DNA from: Pseudovirgaria hyperparasitica
Lineage: Eukaryota; Ascomycota; Dothideomycetes; Acrospermales; Acrospermaceae
Assembly (NCBI RefSeq): GCF_010093815.1
Contig: NW_022985561.1
Span: 562,045-626,044 of the forward strand
DNA length: 64,000 nucleotides
Direction: 5' to 3'
A program made the translations under genes and the position numbers. Shown piece after piece: positions 36,402 through 48,747 of the stretch. The notes under the pieces are model-generated. The model was not told where the DNA came from. It worked only from the letters and a program-made list of their open reading frames with translations, and did no database searches. The number at the start of each line of letters is the position of its first letter. Position 1 is the first letter of the stretch.

Positions 36402-36930
36402 CGATAGCCACTGATGATCTGGTGGAGATTGGCCTCATGCTTACACGATTGACATATAGTTAGACATTCTCGTCGTACGCCTATTGTGCCTGATGTTCAC
36501 AATATTAAGAGCAAGGTTCATGGGAGGCAAGGACAGAATGCTTGGTATTATTCTGTGGAGCTCCGAACTACCCCACCAGAGCTCCTCCTGCCGAAGTCGG
36601 ATCCATATGCAGATTTGAACAGGCAAACCGTGACCCAGGCGTGTATGGTAACTTACTATACATACCGCTGCTATTACTGTCCATCTCAGCGTACTACCCT
36701 TGTGAATCAGACGTCTCTCCTCAGCTCAACAATCGTGCTTAAACAAACATTGAAAGGTATCCAGACTCTTTGTCGCAAGCCATCCTACCTCTATCAGATT
36801 ACACTATTGCCCTAGTCCCGAGGTCGGATCGAACAGTCATTCGAGAGCACGTGTTTTAGGTCATTCAACTCATCATATATAGTCGAACCCCAAGACATCA
36901 GCACAATTTTATCGACGCTACACAATAATA
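36402..36930. other. Promoter region of phosphoserine aminotransferase
   Basis: About 530 bases lie between the methyltransferase stop and the aminotransferase start. A CACGTG E-box and a TATATA-like run sit roughly 80 and 55 bases before the ATG. Short frames here overlap on both strands and are not supported. Confidence 0.5.
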
Positions 36931-38279
36931 ATGCCAGAACGGTCAGACGTACATTACTTCGGCGCTGGCCCGGCACCACTTCCATCTGCAGTGCTCGAAC
37001 GTGCTTCTCAAGCCTTGCTCAACTACAAAGGTCAAGGCGTTGGCATATGCGAGATCTCGCATCGATCGGCGGACGCAAATGAGATACTTGCCGACGCAAA
37101 AGCAGCCCTCACGAGCTTGCTTGACATACCTGAAGATTACGAGATCTTGTTTCTTCAAGGCGGAGGTAGCGGAGAGTTCAGTGCGGTCGTCTATAACCTA
37201 GTCGGCGTCTGGGTTGAGAAGAGGCGTGCACAAGCCGAGAAGGACCTCAGCGCCTCTACCGATGCCAAGGGTGAAGCACTTGAGCAGAAGATATTTGAGC
37301 GGGTTCAACGAGAAGTCAAAGAAGAACTTAGACTCGATTACTTGGTCACAGGATCTTGGTCACTCAAAGCTTCCCAAGAAGCATCTCGACTCATAGGTGC
37401 AGAGTATGTGAATGTTGCAGTCGACTCTCGCAAAGCCAATAACGGCAAATTCGGTGTGATTCCGTCAGAGTCAGACTGGAAGCCTACACCAGGGAACAAG
37501 GCTGCGTTCACATACTTCTGTGACAATGAAACCGTTGACGGTGTAGAGTTTCCCCAATTCCCAAAGAGCTTGGAAGGAGCAGATGCCCCCTGGGTCGTTG
37601 CAGATATGTCATCCAACTTCATCAGCCGCAAGGTGGATGTCAGCAAGTATTCGGTCATTTTCGGTGGTGCACAGAAGAATGTCGGTAATGCCGGGATTAC
37701 AATAGTGATTGTGAAAAAGTCGTTACTTCCACCGGCATCACCTCAGGCCGCACCAGAATTACTACGGAGGCTCAATCTCCCCATTGGTCCAATTGTTTTC
37801 GACTGGCCGACTATTGCCAAAAATAATTCGCTCTACAACACCTTGCCCATATTCGACGTCTGGATTGCGGGCCAAGTCATGTCTGACCTTGTATCCACCT
37901 ATGGGGCAAAGAAGATAGCGGGCCAAGGGGAAATATCTGCTGAGAAGGCAAACATCATATATGGCACGCTAGAACAGTACCCAAATGTGTACAAGGTCGT
38001 TCCCGACAAAACAGTCCGTAGCAGGATGAATATCTGCTTTCGAGTAAACGGGGGCGACGAAGAGAAAGAGAAGACTTTTCTTGCGGGTGCTCAGAAAATC
38101 GGCCTGCTGGGCTTGAAGGGTCACCGAAGTGTTGGTGGCATACGCGCAAGTAATTGTAAGTGCGAGGAAAAGCTTTGGCTCAGCCAGATTGCTGATTGAT
38201 CATCACAGACAATGCCGTGTCACTGGACGGCGCTAAGAAGCTCGTTACCTACCTCGAGACGTACGCTACCGGTGCATAA
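36931..38279 (+). CDS. SER1: Phosphoserine aminotransferase
   Basis: This PLP enzyme makes phosphoserine from 3-phosphohydroxypyruvate and glutamate, the second step of serine synthesis in the cytosol. Exons are 36931-38155 and 38209-38279, giving 431 residues. The 53-base intron splits a Tyr codon, and the short last exon supplies YNAVSLDGAKKLVTYLETY. Family marks are FGAGPAPLP at the start, SHRS, LFLQGGGSGEF, the cofactor pocket Asp in VVADMSSNF, the Schiff-base Lys in FGGAQKNVGNAG and the C-terminal GLKGHRSVGGIRAS. Length and order match the class V aminotransferase fold. A charged insert near residues 90-125 (EKRRAQAEKDL) is usual in fungal enzymes. Confidence 0.97.
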
Positions 38280-40121
38280 TCCTTCACTCTGTAAAATATG
38301 TGTGTTTTGTTTACATTTGGACTCGAATTGGTACGTGCGACGCAATTCCGTAACATAGTCTCCGAAGCAGACATGCTCATTCAACATGATACCCACACTA
38401 GACAATGGTTTCAAAACAGTGAAAGTAGAAAATTGGCAGTGCACGAAGTCTTGAAATAGTAGCGAAATCCAGGTAGTCTCCGAAAGTGGATGCCGTAGCA
38501 TTAGATGGTGTAAAGAGACCCTATATCTTACCAACCCTTGATCCCAGTCAGTGAGACCACGGGCTCCCGAGACCGCCAGTATGCTTGTCAGCGACATCAA
38601 TGCATACTGAAGTATAATGCCAAGTACTTAGTTCGTGTTTGTTTGACTTGGATCGGCGTATTCTGCTATGTTTAGGCAGTGTGGCGCACATCATACAGAC
38701 AGATGACGGCACCGAAACCACTCCTTACAGCGCCTCTCAGCATGAACAGGAATGAACACGACAGTTCGACATTGGAAGATGCGTAGTTGCCAATAATTCC
38801 AGGACACAAAATGATAACCTGAAGCTTGTTAAAAGTGGGGCTCCCAAGCGACCGAGCGGCTTCCCGGATACCCTGAGATCTCAAACTGCGATGTGACATC
38901 TACGACGCCATCAACATCGACCTCATCAATGCACCCTACATCTTATTCTCTCTTTGGCTATAGGATATAATTGGGTATATCTGCTATCGGCGGATGACCC
39001 TGTCTCTTCCACCGGCTACGAGGCGCGCGACATTCTTAACGCTTCATACGACAGGGCTAGATGCAAGCTCTACACACGAAGCCATGTAGACCAGCACCAT
39101 CGATCTGACTCCAACCAGGGTCATGTTCGTCCCAGGTTGCCACGCTCACTCAGGTCAGCTCTGACTGTAACTTGTGCTCGCCATGGGATGACGGATGTGC
39201 ACACTACATTCATTACCTCGAGACTTCGTATAAGAGTATTACGCGCAATGAGCAGCACGCCTTTTGCGATTATCAACGGCGAAGTAGTCCGAGGGGTCTA
39301 GGATATTCTTATGGTTCTTACAATTCTGTCTTGGTACCTGACTATCGATGTTCTCGTTACGCTGAGTCTGGCACTGTTCGCGTTTCAGGGCCCCCCTTGG
39401 CTGCTTGAACCCATTCTGCGTGCGCCGCACCTCTCAAGCGTGAGAACGATCTCCGAGTTATCCCACCAACTGAAGTGAGTGTATCTGATGCAAATGATCG
39501 GAGGGTGCGAAGCATCCATGGCCCGTCTACGTCATAGTATTCAGACAATGAGCTCGACGATCTGCTAATTCAGCCAAGGGCTATTGAAGCAGGTAGGATA
39601 GCATACAAATGTGGATCTTGACTGTCTATGGTTGAACTTCGCTGGTGATTTTTGGTTGCAGACATCCTTTCTGTGTTTTAGAAATATTCTTGGCCGCTGT
39701 CAAATGCAATGAGAGGGTAAAGACTGGCTTATACGATCGTGGCGCTTCTATATGGAGTATCGGATTGGCCGCAGCCGGTATGTCGATTATTGCATGAGCA
39801 TCAGGTCTCTTTCACGTTTAGCGTCTTTCGCTTGACAGTTCGATCTCACCTATACTGCAAGCCCTTTGAGGTTCCAGGAGTCCAGGTCACGAAACCCAAG
39901 GCGCCATCAATCGATGTCTCGGCTTGTTCATATACCTTTGCTGTCTCATGCTGTTGCCCCCTCCAGATGCTCCGCTCTTACATTCCTTCACTTTCTCTCT
40001 ATCCGGGCTGGTACCAATTTTTCCTATTTGTTTTCTAAGTATCAACAACCACGCGTGTTTCCTCTTTTCTCGGTTTGGGCATTCTTCATGAATCTCCTCA
40101 CCATTACGTTCTTTCAACAAG
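38280..40121. other. Unresolved region upstream of the membrane-protein gene
   Basis: About 1.8 kb follows the aminotransferase. It should contain the missing first exon or exons of the membrane protein that becomes readable at 40122. A hydrophobic frame starting with an ATG at 39311 (MVLTILSWYLTIDVLVTLSL) looks like a membrane helix or signal peptide. Other stretches near 39400-39590 and 39720-40040 read like protein in pieces, but I could not find joins that keep one frame. The left part (38280-38950) shows no supported gene. Confidence 0.45.
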
Positions 40122-42320
40122 ACTGGTCTTCGTTGTCACACTAGTTCGCTCATTCATTGCTTTCGGATTTGTGCCAGTACAAAACATGGGAGAATGGCAT
40201 CTTACACAGGTATCGAATATAAAGAGAGCAGATGGCTCATTCGCACAATATGAGCAATCCACGAATATTACGACGATAACACTCCTCGAAATTATGGGGA
40301 TGATGACGGAGATGGATACACAGAGCCTGGACCAGTTCGGACAGGTCAGGGCGCTCATCGACAGTCTTATCCTGAGCAAAGTTGAGACACTTCGGACAAT
40401 GCACATCGCTTTAAGCTGTATAGGTATTGCCTCTGTGCTCGTGGTGATCTTTTGCATCTTGCAAGAAGCCAGGAGGTCTGCAAAGCTACGAGTAACACTC
40501 AGACCACGGTTAGTCGATCAGTGGTTTTGTCCAAGACTCACTGACATGGATAGAAAATTTGACCTCCTTCATGACGTGCATGAGGCTGAAAAATTCCCTC
40601 TTACGCTTGTGTTCACAGCTTTGATCCAGCAAGCTGTGTTCGTTGGTGTGCAGAGCTCAGCTCTGCATAGTGTTGTAGTGACGGGCTGCTCGAAGGTTGC
40701 GCAAGTAGTTTTTCCCGGTATAAGAGATCAATGCAAAAAGGTGGTCTATAAGCTGACATAAGTGCTGTAGCTATCTTCCTTCTAGGGTACACTACTTTCG
40801 TGTACGGCGTGGAAATAACGAGACGTTCGCTTGGATCGAAACCATTCAGACCAAAAGGCAAATGGACCGGTTCCATATGTACCGCTTCGGTGGCTCTGCT
40901 TCTCCTTTTCACCTGGATACCAACCGCTATCTGGCGATCACCAGATCGCTGCTTTGGCAATCTACTTTGGTTTCCTGTTCGATACAACGTCATTGCAATT
41001 AGCGTTGTATCATTACTGATATTTATTTTGATTCTTATGGGAGTGATTGTCATTACGCAGCTCAAGAGAAGCGTACAGGTCGATGAGAACGAGAGACTGT
41101 CAGCATCATTGATCTGTTACTACATCTTTCTGACTGTTTTTATATATGTAAGTCCCTGTTGTCTTACAAATCTGTGATAGCCACTGAACATATACTAGAC
41201 GCTCATTCTTCCTTTCTTTATCCAAGCTCTTCTTCACAATTTCGACTCCAACCTTACGAGTTCTCGTTTGGCTGAAGTTGCTTTATTCGGTAACACCCTT
41301 TTTCTTGTCACATTTTATTTCTTCTTGCGCGTCAACGCAACTCGTTTGACCATAAAAGCTCCTGGTGCCCTCGGTTTCTCAAAGGGACACCGTGGCAGGA
41401 GTTTTGGCCCCGGCTATATGGCATCAAGTATCAGTGAACCAATTCTCTCGACTACCCACGATATCGACAAGACCATTCTGCTGTTCGATAAGAAAGGTCA
41501 TCTAGAACCTGACTTCGATCCTCGAGCAGAGACGTCTAGCATTACCGAGCAGGGTATACTCTCACCGGGTCGACTTGACCCCTCAACCTGGCCATCGCCC
41601 CCTGACCCTTGCAGTCCGACCACAGCCAGTCCTTCAGATCTGACGAAAAGGACAAAGTCAAGCTATTCAATCTTCCCAACTCGCGCCGATGAAATACCTC
41701 GGCTGCCTCCTTCTGTCTATTCCTTCAACAAGTCAAGCAGCTTGAAATCATTCGCACCATTCAAGCGCACCACGACTGCGTCTGAAGTAGCCTCTATCAC
41801 TGACGTATCTGCGTCTTACGAGGGTCCACTTCGTCCTCCATTACCCCTATTTGCACACCGTCATCGCCGAGATAGTAGCGGTGGGAGCAGTGCAACTGTA
41901 CAGATAGGACTGAGACTATCTGTTGCGCCTGCTACGATTGCAGCTGGGCACATTACCACACAAAATCGCACAATACCAATCCGGCGACCAACACTGCCTG
42001 CGCACCCTGCAGTGCTTCGTCGCGATCACAGTAATCCAAGTGTCGAAAGCCTAGTTCTGCCTATCCAGACTCCATCAGGATTTACTTCCAAAGACATTAC
42101 CACCTCTCAGGTGCAACCACAAAAGGCCGGTGAGACTTCTACCGAGACTGAGACTCGCATCACACCGACCGAGAGCAGTGGAGAATATCTCGAAAAAGCC
42201 CGCGACAAGGTCCTGCCACCGATACCTCATCCATCTGGTACCCGTGGCGTCAGTGGACTCAGGCTGAATCCGGTTACACTACCACCTGCAAAACCTGCAA
42301 ACAACGCGGGCTGGATATGA
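40122..42320 (+). CDS. Multi-pass membrane protein with long cytosolic tail (5' end unresolved)
   Basis: The family is a mould-type polytopic membrane protein that I do not recognise by name. Readable exons are 40122-40508, 40554-40717, 40771-41147 and 41199-42320. Helices are LVFVVTLVRSFIAFGFV, TMHIALSCIGIASVLVVIF, a segment around FPLTLVFTALIQQAVFVGV, AIFLLGYTTFVYGV, ASVALLLLFTWIP, YNVIAISVVSLLIFILIL, LICYYIFLTVFIY and ALFGNTLFLVTFYFFL. After them a Ser/Pro-rich tail of more than 300 residues is disordered, with many SP and TP sites. A GPCR-like plan is possible but unproven. The 45-base stretch 40509-40553 keeps the frame whether spliced or retained. An alternative acceptor 15 bases downstream of 40771 is also in frame. 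The start codon lies further left. Confidence 0.7.
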
Positions 42321-43105
42321 ATTCTCTATTGGCATATCTGTAGACAAGCCTTATGCTACATTCATCAACAACAACCACAAGCCTGTCGCGCGCATATCCA
42401 AGTCTGAGACAAACTATCCCCCCGCCTAGCCTGGGGGTGATTCAATAAGTGTTTCATCAGCGTCAGTGGCGAAACAGGGCTTTTGAGTTCTTCTAACGCC
42501 AGCATGAATCCACACAACTCTGACTCGCAGAACTTGACCCCATAACGACTCTACTTTGGCACCTACTACTTTCATTCGTCCGCTATGACAGCCGTATGAT
42601 TCTTGGTGTTTTGTCTTTGCCGTACATTTATACCTTCTACAATATAGATTTGGGGATGTCACTATTCCTAGATCGAGTTTTCGTGTACATTATATCTTAC
42701 GATGCAGTCGAATAGAAGCGGACTTTTGATTGTTTTGGTTCGATTGGGAGGGAATTACTGATGTATGATGCCTGTGATACGTGATGATTGAATATCGAAA
42801 TATCGACCAGGTTCATTGAACATGAGTGTCGCGTACAGGACACTGTACCAAGACGGATGAGTGACCTTTTGGGACTTATGTTTGCTTTATGTGGTAATCA
42901 GTCTTGATTGCGGTAAGTATATTCGATCTTTGAATTATCTTGTATGTATAGAATTCTAGCCAATCATGGCGGAGGCTCTGCTTACGTAATGGAAACTCAC
43001 TCCGTAACAATTCGAGGTTTTGGTATTGCGCGTGGAAGTCCGCAACGCGACTACGAAGGTCGCCAACTTCATCTTCTCAATCCCTCACTCCCACATATCG
43101 CAATC
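42321..43105. other. Spacer before Rvb2
   Basis: About 785 bases hold the 3' UTR of the membrane-protein gene and the Rvb2 promoter. The stretch is AT-richer than its neighbours. Two short frames (42426-42662 minus, 42944-43147 plus) have no support. Confidence 0.55.
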
Positions 43106-44665
<1,560 letters not shown>

Positions 44666-45046
44666 GGGGCAAAGTGAATGGTAGACAGATTTGATAGCAA
44701 AGGCGTTTAGGCATAGACACTCGTAGGCAGGCTAAAAGTGAGCACCCTATGTACCAATATTGTATCGCTAACAGGCGTGAGAAAACTATGAATAGTCTAT
44801 TGATGGAACAATAGAGTCGTGTCATCATTCAGGATATGCTGGGTGGGCCTTCACTGTGGCGTACAATAGCTAAAGTTGACGCACTTTCACATTCTGACTC
44901 ACGTCAATAGGCAAAATAGTTTGGGTATGAGTAATCGAACTTAATTGCACCCCCTTGCCTCTATATGCCCCGGCACTGGAATGACTTTACTTTAATTCCA
45001 TTTACAGTTTTTTGAGAAATTCACAACATACCTTTAATACATCAAC
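44666..45046. other. Short spacer
   Basis: This 380-base spacer lies between two genes read in the same direction, so it holds the Rvb2 3' end and the promoter of the next gene. AT-rich words increase toward the start at 45047. No other feature is visible. Confidence 0.6.
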
Positions 45047-46528
45047 ATGGCATACGACTTAGATATGAAGTCGAGAAAGGAGCGTCAGCATCAGGACGTC
45101 TCAGAAGATGCTAATTGCCATGATACGAATCTCACTCAGTCTTATTCGGACAAGAAATCACAACGGCAAGGCCACATCCCGCACTCGAGGAGATCCAGAA
45201 AAATGATTTCCGCAGACCAATTTCATGCAGACTCAGCCTCTTATGAGTGGACACATTCACCATTCAGCACGTTCAGATCACTCTATCCTCCTCGAAATCA
45301 CCTCACCGCTGAACGCAGACGCCAAATTGATGACTTCAACACCTCGTTCGGGGGCTCTCAAACTGCACATTCCACACCTACGGACCAATACAAAAACAGT
45401 CTCAACGCATACATGCTCTCGACATACCGTCGCTTCGCCGCGTTTCAGAACGAATACCTCTGGCTCCATGACAAAGCAGACTGTTATCACTGCCAGGACA
45501 TCCTCCTCGAACACTTCCGTTCCTCGTTGCGCTCGGTTGAAAGCTACCTCGATGGTCTCATCCTCGAAAATGCTCTGGACCAGCCGTATAACACAGACTA
45601 CGATATCATGGGGTTGTGGTGGAGTGCCAATGGGAAGGCTTTCGAATTCAATAAGCTCCCGACGGAGCTTCGTGCTCAAGTCTTCAAGCTCTGTCTTCCG
45701 CACGAACGGCACGGTCGCAGGTTGTCAATGCATAAGGCCGGTCTCAACAATGTTAGCGCTCTGTCTGCCCTGGGCAAGTTTCTTGGAGATGGATTCAGGT
45801 CCCTCCTGCTTGTTTCCAAAAGCATACAATTCGAAGTCATGAACATCGCGCTTAATGCAGGAACCTGGGTTGTCACTAGGCACCACCATCTACTCCGCAT
45901 GCAATCAATCTTCACTGGTTTCTCTATCCGACAAATCGTCACGCTGGAGCTTGACTTTGACCAGCTTCTTAGCCCCGGAGAAGTCTTTCCGAAGGTGTGC
46001 TTCGATGCCGTCGCGGCACTTCCGCTCAGGAAAGTCATCGTTAAACTACCCTCACCGAACGACGAGGTCATCCTACGTGGTGGTCGAAGCTATAACATGC
46101 CGCAGCGGCCGATGTGCTACCGGCTTCATAGCGCCTGGATCCTGTGGGCTGTGCAGCCGCTGGTTCGCGACGTGCCATGTGTCCAGGTGACAGGATTTGC
46201 GACGAAGAAGCATTTACGCCATTTCATGAGGACGATCCGGGAGCATGCACGGATCGTTGCAAAGGCGCAGACTGTGGAGCTCTCACATTTCCGATACAGC
46301 GAAGAGGATGACATGGACGAGGGGGGAGTGAGCGTTGGGTTGGTGGATGAAGGGAAGGCAGATAGGCCATTGGAATATGTCGCCCCTCGCGAGGGTCATA
46401 GATCGATGCGTTCCCAACCGCGGGTCCACAAGGGAGTGGTGAATGAGGATATTTCGGCTAGGGTTCTCAAGTGTGAGTGTACGCCGCCGTGTAGTCCGGA
46501 ATCTCTTGGGCAGTTCCTTGAGCTATGA
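45047..46528 (+). CDS. Unknown protein with 2EXR/F-box-like LPxELR motif
   Basis: The function is unknown. One exon codes 493 residues from an ATG in an AAC context. The first 80 residues are charged and probably disordered (KSRKERQHQD and RRSRKMISADQ). A helical part follows (AYMLSTYRRFAAFQNEYLWL). At about residue 204 the stretch FEFNKLPTELRAQVFKLCLP matches the short motif that opens many mould proteins of the 2EXR / F-box-like class, which may act as ubiquitin-ligase adaptors or be of no known role. The C-terminal third shows alternating strands and helices (IRQIVTLELDFDQLL, PLRKVIVKLPSP). It ends in a Cys pair, CECTPPC. No signal peptide or membrane helix is seen. Assignment to the class is a guess from one motif. 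Confidence 0.7.
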   Translation: MAYDLDMKSRKERQHQDVSEDANCHDTNLTQSYSDKKSQRQGHIPHSRRSRKMISADQFHADSASYEWTHSPFSTFRSLYPPRNHLTAERRRQIDDFNTSFGGSQTAHSTPTDQYKNSLNAYMLSTYRRFAAFQNEYLWLHDKADCYHCQDILLEHFRSSLRSVESYLDGLILENALDQPYNTDYDIMGLWWSANGKAFEFNKLPTELRAQVFKLCLPHERHGRRLSMHKAGLNNVSALSALGKFLGDGFRSLLLVSKSIQFEVMNIALNAGTWVVTRHHHLLRMQSIFTGFSIRQIVTLELDFDQLLSPGEVFPKVCFDAVAALPLRKVIVKLPSPNDEVILRGGRSYNMPQRPMCYRLHSAWILWAVQPLVRDVPCVQVTGFATKKHLRHFMRTIREHARIVAKAQTVELSHFRYSEEDDMDEGGVSVGLVDEGKADRPLEYVAPREGHRSMRSQPRVHKGVVNEDISARVLKCECTPPCSPESLGQFLEL

Positions 46529-46945
46529 AGGGGGCGGATATTTAGATATCTACATAGGGGCGCCAAGGAACATTGTCTGGCAAAGACAGACACAAATATG
46601 ATCCTTGGAAACAGGCCAATGTTTGTAGATTAGGATATGTGAACAGACAATGGTGGATCTAATTTCAGGTCAATTCACTAGGCAAACGCGTGAACAGCCC
46701 GTATCCTCCGTGACTCAATCTAACACTGTGTAACCTTTTCTGAATATATAACAACAACGCCAACACAAACTCAGATACAATACAACACGTCAAGTGAAAT
46801 TCAGGTTTTCTCTCGCCCTATCGGATATAACGGCACTCCAGCCGATGCACGTAGAGCTATTCACCTTACTTTGAGCTGAAAATTTCAAACTCAAACTCAA
46901 CACAGCACAGTCACGTAGACAGCCTCACACACCCGCTACTACATC
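46529..46945. other. Short spacer
   Basis: About 415 bases separate two genes read in the same direction. A TATATA-like run at about 46745 and CA-rich leader sequence precede the next ATG. Nothing else is visible. Confidence 0.6.
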
Positions 46946-48388
46946 ATGGATTCCTGGAAGTTGAGGGAACCAACCGTAGACTTCCAATTGTTCGATGATG
47001 GAGAGGATGGAGAGAACGGCCTCGATCAAACCCAGGGCGCAGGTTCACGACATCTTCCTCGAGATGAAGCACAAAGTGAAGGATGCAAGACTGACCCGGA
47101 ACTCACTACGTCCAGCAATGACCTCTTCCAGGATACGGACAGTCGAGCACAGAGACACGGGTTTGGAAAGAATATGATCATGGATTGGCTGAACAGTGGT
47201 GAAATCAAGAAAGTCGACAGCGATTCTCCTACTCAAGACCAGATTCTCCGTGATCTGGGAGCTATAGAGCAACGTCGCAGAGCTTCCAGCGAGGCAGCCG
47301 GACCCATGAATCATGCCAGCTCACCAGAGTTGCCGAAAAGAAGTTCACCCCCAGCGGAAGCGGAGGAGGCAAAGAGGCCGCGACTGACAAGAGACAGCCA
47401 CAGTTGGGACTCTCAGTACAAGTACTACAACAAGTCCATGGCCGCTTTGATCATGAACACACCACCATCCCCGTGCCCGAGCCGCCGCTACCGAACCTCC
47501 GAGCCCAAAGGCAGCGACAACACAGTACGCCGCAACCTCTTCGGCGCCATCGGCGAGAACCGCCCACAATCCCACCGTCGACCCAGAGATCCCAGGCCCA
47601 TCCTCCACCCTATCGCAAACAACCCACAGCTAACCCGTGAGTCCGCACGCAGCCCCCCTCAAATCACCCCTTTCTCACCAAGCCGAACCTACAACCTCCC
47701 GCTCACAAAGCGTCCTTGCCAAGAGCACCTCCCCCTCGAACTCCACGCCATGTGCAAATCATGCACGACCAACCTCCTCAGCGCCACGCGCAAGCATCCC
47801 GCGTCAAACCCCCCCGGACGCCTTTCCTACCCACGCATCAACAACGAGTGGTCGCCGTACAAGGATATCCCGCTGTGTCAGCAGGCTATACTGCAGAGAT
47901 GGGCGCGGAATAGTGGGAATACGTGGATCGATGCGATGTATAAGTACCATGAGGGGGCGGGGTGTGCGTTCATCGACGTGGTCATCAGATATCGGACGGA
48001 GTCTAGATATCAGCGGAAGTTTCCGGGGCGGGCTCTTCCGAGACCGCGCGCGAGGAAGCGCGGGCAAGATAGATTGGAGAATCAAGGGATTGGGAAGGGG
48101 GGTTTTGGGGGTCAGGAGGGAGATGGTGGTGGGGATAGCATTATGGGGGATGGGGAGCAGGCTGCTGTAGTTGCTACGGTGGTCGATAAGGTGGAGTCGG
48201 GATCTGAGGATGGGATTCCTAAGCTTGATGAGGAGGGTTCTATTGAGGCATGTGAGAAACTTGTTGATGATACTGGCGATGAGTCTGATGACGCGATAGA
48301 TCATAAGCTGGTTGACGGGTCTGCTTCTGCGAAGTTCAGCTTGGAACGTTATTTCAAGACTGAAAGTGAGGAGAAGAAAAGTTCTTAG
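46946..48388 (+). CDS. Unknown protein with possible Cys/His zinc site
   Basis: I do not recognise this 480-residue, single-exon product. The N-terminal third is acidic and Ser-rich with a helix NMIMDWLNSGEIKKV. A basic block (EEAKRPRLTRD) could be a nuclear signal, and the motif RRNLFGAIGENR follows. Near residues 257-275 the residues CQEHLPLELHAMCKSC offer two Cys-His or Cys-Cys pairs that could bind zinc. The next part (NEWSPYKDIPLCQQAILQRW) has the look of a small folded domain with many aromatic residues. A Gly-rich linker and a strongly acidic tail end in FSLERYFKTESEEKKSS. The design suggests a nuclear protein with a small central domain. Base composition switches from A+C-rich to G+T-rich near 47880. 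Confidence 0.7.
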   Translation: MDSWKLREPTVDFQLFDDGEDGENGLDQTQGAGSRHLPRDEAQSEGCKTDPELTTSSNDLFQDTDSRAQRHGFGKNMIMDWLNSGEIKKVDSDSPTQDQILRDLGAIEQRRRASSEAAGPMNHASSPELPKRSSPPAEAEEAKRPRLTRDSHSWDSQYKYYNKSMAALIMNTPPSPCPSRRYRTSEPKGSDNTVRRNLFGAIGENRPQSHRRPRDPRPILHPIANNPQLTRESARSPPQITPFSPSRTYNLPLTKRPCQEHLPLELHAMCKSCTTNLLSATRKHPASNPPGRLSYPRINNEWSPYKDIPLCQQAILQRWARNSGNTWIDAMYKYHEGAGCAFIDVVIRYRTESRYQRKFPGRALPRPRARKRGQDRLENQGIGKGGFGGQEGDGGGDSIMGDGEQAAVVATVVDKVESGSEDGIPKLDEEGSIEACEKLVDDTGDESDDAIDHKLVDGSASAKFSLERYFKTESEEKKSS

Positions 48389-48747
48389 ATTCTGAGACGT
48401 CGTAGTACTAATTGAGATATTCTCGTGTTGCTGATGAATGTTGATTGAATGAGGCATGATATGATGGATATCAGGTACAAGTGAATAACCGTGACGCTAG
48501 TAAAGTGGGTCCAGAAGGGCAAGCCGGACTAATGGTTTTTGTAAGTATGTACGATACATACGTAGCTGGACTGCTCTTTCTCAGCAACAGCCACGCCCTC
48601 ATGATACACCCACAGCTTTAAACTCGACTTCAGCTCAACTTTGAGCAGCAGACACCTTTGCATAGCCATGTGTTTCGGAGAAACAAACCCTCGTTCGGGC
48701 TCATAGCTCTTTGAGAACGCCAGTCAACGCGCTGTCTCGAGCGCGCC
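48389..48747. other. Short spacer
   Basis: About 360 bases hold the 3' end of the preceding gene and the promoter of the ZZ/EF-hand gene. CT-rich leader sequence appears just before the start codon. No other feature is visible. Confidence 0.6.
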
